Assembly (NCBI RefSeq): GCF_000003815.2
Contig: NC_049984.1
Span: forward strand, 11,282,718-11,346,717
Length of the DNA: 64,000 nt
Reading direction: 5' to 3'
Origin: Branchiostoma floridae
Lineage: Eukaryota > Chordata > Leptocardii > Amphioxiformes > Branchiostomatidae
Both the position numbers and the translations under genes were made by a program. Below the pieces are notes generated by a model. It did no database searches and was not told the DNA's origin. It saw nothing but the letters and a program-made list of their open reading frames with translations. Shown in pieces: positions 57,901 to 64,000 of the stretch (positions are counted from its first letter, which is position 1; every line of letters starts with the position of its first letter).

Positions 57901-60900
57901 TCATCTGTTAGTTCCTCCTTTAGGAAGCCATAGACTGTTAGTTTAGTTGTAACCTACATATGCTGTTTAGGTTACCCCAGTACTGAATGCTAAGGCCCAG
58001 AGAGGAAGAACAATAAGATTCTATGTCACAACATCCAAGAAATAGCTTTTCCATGACACGATAGTCTTATATTGGGAACATTTCCATTGCAAATATGATT
58101 TTCCTGCCATTGCCCCAGTGTCCAACCCAATTGCAGCACGGTAATTTGATTAACATTCATGTCACATGCCTAACATATTGGTGGTAATGCCAGGCTCCTA
58201 GAAGTCTCCACCCTAGTAAGCACCACAGTGGGTGTACAATATATAGCTACAGTTTAACTACAAAGTAGATTTGTTACAATATGCATATATATCAGGATTT
58301 TTAGAAATATCGTACTACCGGTAGAGTTATGATATGTTGGATACAAACACCATTTAATACAACAGATTATCCATTTGATGTTCCTCATGACATGTGCCAT
58401 ATGGCACTTGTTCAGGATTTTCTCCTCTATAAATATCACACTTCAAGAATCGTCAGCGTGGCCTATTTGAATATTCTTTATAGTGCCTACAGACGTCACC
58501 TAATTGGGATGATCATGTGGCTGTTAGACGTGCATATCCCTTTGGGACCTGATGATTTGAACATGATTGACGTCATTCTGTGGGTGATGCCATTGTTGCA
58601 TACTTCCTATAGCTATGTTCAGCTTGTACAGTTATTGTGTTCAACAAACAATATGCTATGGCTTTGGTCATTTTTAATTATATAATATGCAATGGTCCAA
58701 ATGTCAGTGTTGATACTTAGGATGGAAGAACAGTGTGGTTTATATAACAAAATAGAAGGAATACTGTAGGGTGGTAGTTAGAGTGTCCCTGGGCTAAAGT
58801 ACCCACATGGAGTCTATCTTATTTCATAATGTACATGCTTTGGTATCAAAGCATTGTTTTTACAGACTTTAGATGTACTAAAGAACTATGAGCTTGTGGA
58901 CGTACCGACTACTTAAACTTTATCTAACACCAGTTCATAAAAGAACAAGAAATATACATGCCTTAAAGTTCAAGACATTCAAACTAGGATTGAGATGTGC
59001 ACATTTTTTTTCCAATAAATTTCATTGATAGGAACTTGTTGCGTCTAGGTAGAGGTATACTTGCTAGATAGCATTGAACAACATTTAAAGCTAGATTTAC
59101 GCAGGGTAGGTGTGATAGGCCGTTTAGCCTTTAGTGTACGTCGATGAAGATTAGACATCCAATTAGTAAGATATGCCAAAAAGCAGTTACTCCAGCAACT
59201 GGATATGATTTTGAAACAATCAATGACCATTTCCACAATCATATCCAGTTGCTTGAGTAACTCCTTTTTGGCACCCTTCAGTGTGATATAACGAGCTGCT
59301 GCCACACCTTGTGCCTTTGAAGCTGGTGTGTTGTGCCGAAGAACCGTTATACCATTTTTATACAGATACAGAATATTTATAAAACTCTGACTTGAATACA
59401 TGTGTATGTTGAACACTGTTAGTCATGACTCTGTGCTTCCATGTTTTCCCCCAGACCACACAAGGTGCGGTGTGTGGGTGATGGACGGAGACTCACACCA
59501 CAGGGGCTTGTTGCGGTTTGCCTTGTCAGCAGAAAATATAGAGCACACGTTAGTCATGCTGGCGGTGGACATGTCCCGACCATGGACCATCCTGGAGTCT
59601 CTACAGAAATGGGCAGACATCATACACCACCACATCGATAGGTTGAAAGTCCCTCCTGAGAAGATGAAAGAATTAGAAGAGCAATGTGAGTACAGATGAT
59701 TCTGAACCAACCTTTGATTTCCAAGACAAAAAACAGACTCAGCCAAATCTTCAATTTATTTAAGTTGCAGAAAGTTTATGATGCCCCTCGTATCTATTGA
59801 GGGATGGTTGTAACACTCTAATGTAAATTCCTTCTTTAATTTCTCGTGCAAAAAAAGTTTGGTGTTCATGAATCTTACTTTTGACTGGGTATCCAGGTGG
59901 CTGTCTATGTATGTGTCATGACACGTCTTTTTGTTTGCTCGTGTATTCATGTGTTTGTGTATTTTTGCTGGTGCGTATCCACAGTGGTCAGACAGTACCA
60001 GGAATATGTAGAACCTGAGGAAGGTGCCCAGTCCCCACAGCGGCCCAAGGCCATGACCCCAGGAGCAGGGGAGGAGGAAACTGTGGTTTTGCCCCTCGGG
60101 GAGGACGTACTGACACACAACCTAGGAGTGCCTGTGGTAGTAGTTGTAACAAAGGTAGGTCTGCGAGACTGTAGTTTAGCAGTACATAGTGGTATTAACT
60201 ACACAGATACTGTGATACTGTACTGTGATAGCCAGCTTAGGTAAGTCAATGGTAGCAAGTTGCCCTGTTCATTGATGGATGGATGGGAAGTCCCAACTTG
60301 ACTACCGGTTTTGTCTGCAACAGCCCTTTAAAATGACACACTCCTTTTTCCTCGCTAATTACAGTGGAACCACATTACTATACAGGGCTCGAAATACACT
60401 TTTCAGTCAACTTGCACCTGTGCAAGTTAAGCCAAAGGTAACTTGCACCAAAAGAAACTTACTTGCACAACCCAAAATAGTGAACTGTTAACCCTTTATC
60501 TCCTCTTCTGAAAATTTGCAAATGTACATGAGTAAATGGGGATACATACTGGTAAAGACCACATGTTTGGATATTTGTTTTTCTGTAGCGTATCTTATTT
60601 TTGGTTTGAAATTGTACAAACTGTTTCATAAAAACTGTGAATTTAGCCTCAATTAAAGACAACTCAATGTCTACAACTCGATAAGATCCATAGATTTCTT
60701 CTGGACTCTTCGAGTGACATCCATCACAGTAACATCTCCAGAATGAAGTGGTAGAACAACTCAATACAATACACATAACTGGAAAAACCAGTTGAACATT
60801 TTAAAGTCACTAATTAGTATGCAAATGTGACTCATATGCAAATCAAGGTAAGACAACACCATAGGAATCATTAGCATTGTAGAGATGGATTTGTTTACCT

Positions 60901-63637
60901 GGATGTCTAACCAAATTTAGAAATAACAAATTTAGGCTTTTTTTTATTCAGTGTTATTTTCTTTTACCTTTCAATGACAGACAATATTCTCGGTGTGTGT
61001 AAGCTTTTTCTAATGTCAGGTATTAGAGGACAAAAGTAACTTGCACTGGTGCAAGTTTGGTCTAAACTTACTTGCACCACACCAATTTTACTTGCACAAA
61101 CTTGCATATGCATGTGGTATTTCGAGCCCTGCTATAGCTTCTGACCACCATTTCCCATTAATGATAATATGGTTTGCATTTATATCCCATCCAAGTCCGT
61201 GTGTTGATAATTGATATCTATTTTGTTTCAAACAGACGGACGCCATCAGTACCCTGGAGAAGGAGCATGACTATCGAGAGGAGCACCTGGACTTCATCCA
61301 GCAGCACATACGCAAGTTCTGCCTAAGATGTATCCTTCACACATGGCCAGGTGTCAATAGGGGAAGTCTGCCTTTCATCATAGATGTTAGAGCATTTTCT
61401 TTTAGCAAAGTTTTTTTCCGATACCATTAGTGAAGGATGCCAGGTATCCAAGTTTTGTCTAAAGGAGGCAGTAGACAAATTGAAAGGTCAAAATGATTTT
61501 TAATGTTTATCTCATAAACTGTAAGCTTTCCATTTTGAGCTTACTTCTGCCAGCTCCAAGTTAGTTTCTGTGGGTTGGATAGGAGATGGTACCTTCTTTC
61601 TGGAGACCTTTCATGTCTGAACCATAAGGTAGAGAATAACTCAGTTGGCCTATGTTGGCCAAGTATAGAAGGTTAGTATAAATGTGTGACTGTTCTTCAG
61701 TTAGAATCCCTTGACTCAAACCCTTCTCCCAGACGGAGCAGCACTATTTTACACATCTGTCAAGGAAGACAAGAACATCCAGCTGTTAACCAAGTACCTG
61801 GAACATAGGTTATATGACTTCCCCTTCCACACGCCTCCACTGGTGGTGGAGAAGGATGCTATTTTCATGTGAGTAGTGAGAGACACACAAGGACAAAGTT
61901 GCACATAAAGCAGCTTCCTGTATACTGGAAACATCTGTGATCAGTCAAGTGCTTGGCAAATAGCTTTCTGTTCCCAAATTTAACCAAAAATATTCCATTT
62001 ATCCCCAAAGAGCCCCATTTGTATGATTGATTAGAATACATTGATGATGATCAGACATCCAGGTAATAAGGTACGCCAAAAATCAGTTACTCAAGGAACT
62101 CGATATGATTTTGGAATGATCAGAATGTTAAGCAATCTGTCACTTAAATGTTATTGCCCTAGTAGAATATGTGTCTTGTTCATGTTGTTGTGATGTTGTA
62201 ATATGATATGAATACATTAGGGATGGGATTAACTGTATGGGAGAAAAAGGACTCTGAAAGTGCAGCTTTTCCTTTTACCCTAACAAAGCTCTTTCCTCCT
62301 TCTTGGTTATCCCTGTGTAATGGTCCTGATGTTTTGATCCTGTCGTGCAGTCCATCGGGATGGGACAACCACAACAAGATCAGCATCTTGTACGAGAACC
62401 TGCACAACATGAAAGCAGAGGACGCCTTTAATGACAACATTGCGAAGCCCATCATCAGGAAGGTTGGTTTGTCACAATGAGCTTTGTACAAACAAATTAT
62501 AGTCAAAGCTGTACAAGTGACTTCCTATGCATAAAGACTCTCGGGTCAATGTGACGGTCGCTTAAATAATTGTTCCCAATAATGCGATTTATGAATCCTC
62601 TCTACAGTTACCAACTGTCCACATACACGTAGACCAGATTTTATTGGTCCCAGTGTTGTTTTTGGTAAGTTTAATTGTGCTTTTGGAACAGATGTCTGTA
62701 CTCAGTACACAGGCATTTGATTTAAGGTTGCCAAAAACATATGAAAGATTAATACATGTATTAAAAAATGAGCAACCATATTAAAATGTGTATACATTTT
62801 ATGTTATGTAAATGTTAGATATAATTTTGTATGAAAACTAAAATTGAAAACTTAGTAAACTAGAGCAGTGGTGAAACCTTGCATACATAGCACCAGACAT
62901 TGACATTGACTTTTGTTTGCATAGTCTGTTGGAGAAGCCAGAGAGGTGATCGCCGATGACGAGCAAGCGTTCCTGATGAAACAACAGGCTGTCCTGTCCA
63001 AGGCGCTGCCAGCGGGGGCGCAGAGAGACTCGCCACAGCGATCACCCATGGGGGTCCAGCGTACGCCCGAGAGAAGAGTCGGCGCAAACGTCGCCAGTGT
63101 GTCGCCCATCCCTGCTGGAGGGAAGAAGGTGAGAGGGGTTTTTTTTTCATAGCTGAAAGTGCTTACAAAGGTTGTTGGTATTATTATGTACTCTTTTTTT
63201 ATCCAACAAATGTTGTGATACCCTAAGCTGCTAACCCTAGATCTAGAAATGTTTGCAGTTTTATTTTTGCAGTTACCTCTTGCAGTGAAATCATACATCC
63301 ATTAATAATGCATTTTCTAATTCTACTCCACTACTCTTTTCCCCTCCTACTACGAAAACTATCACAAAAGTAATTGCATTTACAGTAGGCATCCTTGACC
63401 AACTTCTTTTACGTGCCATTCTGCCCAAACTTTTGGTCTGTGCGATCACTTTTCTTGTTTCTCCCGACAATGGAATATCCCTGATTGTGTTACTCCTGTT
63501 GCAGTTGGAGGGAGCGAAAGGTGCAGCAGGAGCCAGTGAGGGAGTGCTGGCCAATTTCTTCAACAGCCTGCTCAGTAAGAAGACCGGTGCTGGTGGTAGT
63601 CCGGGAGCACCAGGCACCCCAGCAGGCAAGAGTCCAG
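48984..63637 (+). CDS. DYNC1LI: Cytoplasmic dynein 1 light intermediate chain, 3'-partial
   Basis: Exons: 48984-49060 (ATG), 49145-49218, 49366-49482, 59455-59685, 59985-60154, 61236-61329, 61733-61868, 62351-62462, 62925-63128, 63505-63637; all phases agree, giving 449 residues so far. The remaining C-terminus is outside the window. The protein is the dynein subunit that links the heavy chain to cargo adaptors. It shows the N-terminal [12 protein letters not shown], a P-loop GEDESGKTT (about residues 51-59), [90 protein letters not shown], and the adaptor-binding helix [18 protein letters not shown] followed by a Gly/Pro-rich tail. Vertebrates have two paralogues (LI1, LI2); this looks like the single ancestral gene. 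The start is supported by an ATG after GCAAG and by a CCAAT box upstream. Intron 3 is 10 kb and hosts a LINE. Confidence 0.96.
53518..56760 (+). mobile_element. RTE-like non-LTR retrotransposon (LINE)
   Basis: An autonomous-looking element inserted in DYNC1LI intron 3, same orientation as the gene. It is defined by the long ORF at 53671-56679. Its outer ends are uncertain: I see no clear target-site duplication. The 3' UTR after the stop appears short, as is usual in RTE elements. No first ORF is visible upstream. Confidence 0.85.
53671..56679 (+). CDS. Endonuclease-reverse transcriptase polyprotein of the LINE
   Basis: Uninterrupted frame of about 1000 residues; ATGs at 53671 and 53734 are both plausible starts, and the second precedes the conserved part. 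The N-terminal apurinic-type endonuclease shows [32 protein letters not shown] (near 54202), EIDHILTN and NTDHRLV. The reverse transcriptase shows [58 protein letters not shown] and the catalytic YADD at 55897-55908. The C-terminal part with [18 protein letters not shown] and LLGHISR matches the RTE clade. All motif residues I can check are present, so it may be recently active. Clade assignment is from memory of family patterns. Confidence 0.92.
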   Translation: MIFKQNDLRYPTRIFAVESVDMSRHNQSSRRFVDLGTKTRLGTWNVLSMREEGSAELVARELNKVNLSITALTEVRWPGSGELCTEGTSFIYSGRGDGLHLQGVALALDRNARNALLTWDPVSERILKARLLHRYGYMTVISVYAPTNAHSDADKDAFYHLLSDVLAGVDRRDLIVVMGDFNATTGTDRSGYEQCIGPHGHGTRNDNGERMLQLCQLHHMKVCGSYFKRKNIHRLSWYSNNGHTKKEIDHILTNHRWKCIHNCRVYRSAEFGNTDHRLVVASCKISLKKNSPPGKPPFRPDIAKLQDTALRQKFCDEITRRYTNNQPAPLDVESAWSQFRDNISDSARAVLGKKTKSHKPWISEETLTIIEERRKARLTGDITTYRALNSRRQAQLRRDKQRWLLQTAEEVESASAAGRHKAVYEAIRKLAGKAIPSAVGPVVAEDGSALPTTQEQLNRWKEYYSNLLNRPAPSPSSDTLEELADAAVPDNNISTDPPTDDEISRAVRQLKNGKAAGYDGIPPELLKNGGESTIRWLKCLFSAIWESGTIPEDWKRGIILPFYKNKGRRNECKNHRGITLLPVPAKVFSMVILNRIKQPLVNSQRPEQSGFTPGRSTVDRILALRLLAEKRREYRKALFVAYVDLKAAFDSVHRPSLWKLLRARGIPDKIVSLIQALYTDTTSCVRVGTNYSDWFTLLSGVRQGCVLAPTLFNIAIDHVMSRTVGRGMCGVTYGQHIFTDMDYADDVALLAELFDALVSTLEIFSAESQNLGLEVSWLKTKVQSLSDFLDQPTCPPINGESVEVVSCFTYLGSVITQDCKSDQDVKRRLGIASAAFASLGRVWRCKHLSRTAKLKVYNTLVLSVLLYGAESWTLTKSLKQKLDSFDSQCLRNIEGIRWQDHVTNEVVRHTTNQIPVSQKITKYQLNLLGHISRATPTQEVIKLITSVPDSTWRRPRGRPRSRWEDQVFKVLDTTGVSRSDWRTLAENRTSWRDMSTAAMHLP
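56761..56833 (+). repeat. 37-bp tandem duplication after the LINE
   Basis: Two copies of a unit starting ACCACATGGTGTGGTTTATG, at 56761 and 56798, differing at a few bases. The start of each unit is itself palindromic. It may be part of the LINE 3' end or of adjoining DNA. Confidence 0.75.
56945..57169 (+). CDS. Orphan 74-residue ORF after the LINE, uncertain
   Basis: ATG in context ATCATGG, in a frame open further upstream (from 56834). The peptide begins [20 protein letters not shown] and contains [11 protein letters not shown], then PPPPKSRP and a Thr-rich end. It is acidic and amphipathic at the N-terminus, which is unusual for random AT-rich intron DNA, but I recognise no family. It could be a captured fragment, a product of the mobile element or chance. 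Confidence 0.3.
   Translation: MDLNFDLGLDDLLNPVEPEDLSFGNQFFQHVGMDLEALLMDVSNKLQPPPPKSRPTATATTTTDHNNCHVLIGC
59175..59272. mobile_element. Foldback hairpin, arms of about 37 bp
   Basis: GCCAAAAAGCAGTTACTCC...AACTGGATATGATTTTG is followed by its inverted copy CAATCATATCCAGTTGC...AACTCCTTTTTGGC. A related half copy lies at 62048-62125 (ACGCCAAAAATCAGTTACTC...GATATGATTTTGG). Both are in DYNC1LI introns. Confidence 0.65.
59784..59860 (-). pseudogene. Second relic of the same retroelement tail
   Basis: The minus strand reads [20 protein letters not shown], matching the relic at 11.4 kb, with decayed flanks. It lies in the DYNC1LI intron between 59685 and 59985. Confidence 0.45.
60383..61131. mobile_element. 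Nonautonomous DNA transposon with CAGGGCTCGAAATAC ends
   Basis: 749 bp. Terminal inverted repeats are CAGGGCTCGAAATAC at the left and its complement at the right, continuing as imperfect inverted blocks built on ACTTGCACC/GGTGCAAGT. It is flanked by the 5-bp direct repeat CTATA (60378-60382 and 61132-61136). There is no transposase ORF. The ends resemble hAT-type elements, but the 5-bp duplication does not fit the usual 8 bp. It is inserted in the DYNC1LI intron between 60154 and 61236. Confidence 0.8.
62530..62665. repeat. Dispersed repeat, copy 2 (relative at 2890-3090)
   Basis: Same ordered blocks as the copy near 3 kb, including TTTTATTGGTCC. It lies in a DYNC1LI intron after the exon ending 62462. 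Confidence 0.5.
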
Positions 63638-64000
63638 GTAATACAGGCAAGGCGGCTTTGGTTTCTTGATAACCTCATTCATAGACAAAAACAGTGACGC
63701 ACCCCATAGACAAGCCAAACAATACCCACCTTTTTGTACTACTGCAACCTCATATACCAGTAATAGCTGTCATACAGCAATGACTGGTACATTTTTAGAA
63801 TTCTTAGTCATCATCATCAGTCACTGTATTCTGCATCTATAGTCTTTAGAAAGTCCTATAGCTGCATTCAGTCTTTCTTCAAAATGAAAGCTGTCTTCAT
63901 AGTATCATACTACTAAAGGTGTAGGAAGCTTCATAAGATGACAAGCTTACAGTGTGCAAATGAACAAAACTCCAAATTTCAAAAATGACCATTTGATTAT

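Noticed and set aside
58329-58685. 118-residue hydrophobic ORF in DYNC1LI intron 3
   Set aside because: No family resemblance, no splice or promoter signals; typical of AT-rich intron DNA.

Overview
This is a window of an animal nuclear genome: genes broken into many GT-AG exons, introns of 0.1-10 kb, AT-rich noncoding DNA, AATAAA signals and many short foldback elements. The protein matches (single-copy ANKS6, ALG-2/PDCD6 and dynein light intermediate chain genes that resemble, but are not, the vertebrate proteins) and several dispersed repeats point to an invertebrate deuterostome, most likely a cephalochordate (amphioxus, Branchiostoma). The species call is inference; no database was searched.

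Layout. (1) 1-21.4 kb, plus strand: the 3' two thirds of ANKS6 (three ankyrin repeats, conserved linker, SAM domain), with 17 exons seen and the 5' part outside the window. (2) 22.1-31.8 kb, minus strand: complete PDCD6/ALG-2 penta-EF-hand gene, convergent with ANKS6, carrying two tandem copies of the exon for EF-hand 4. (3) 32.1-42.1 kb (possibly to 45 kb), plus strand: a nine-exon coiled-coil protein I cannot name, head-to-head with PDCD6 across about 320 bp holding a TCTCGCGAGA palindrome. (4) 45.6-47.1 kb, minus strand: a docking protein with an N-terminal tail of phosphotyrosine-type motifs and six 17-residue repeats, and an IRS-type PTB domain at the C-terminus. (5) 49.0 kb to the window end, plus strand: dynein light intermediate chain (DYNC1LI), 10 exons seen and the last one(s) missing. 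Its 10-kb third intron holds an RTE-like LINE with an uninterrupted endonuclease-reverse transcriptase ORF.

The genes do not form an operon or one pathway. ANKS6 is a ciliary scaffold, DYNC1LI a motor subunit, PDCD6 a calcium sensor of ESCRT/COPII trafficking and the PTB protein a probable receptor-kinase adaptor. The most interesting signals are the frame-incompatible, probably mutually exclusive EF4 exons of PDCD6, the reversed order of the docking protein, a nearly perfect 69-bp inverted repeat ending 12 bp before a splice acceptor, a proline-directed motif array in a large ANKS6 exon with a possible intronic poly(A) end, and a one-base disruption in the ANKS6 SAM domain. All exon boundaries were read by eye from splice signals, reading phase and remembered family sequences.
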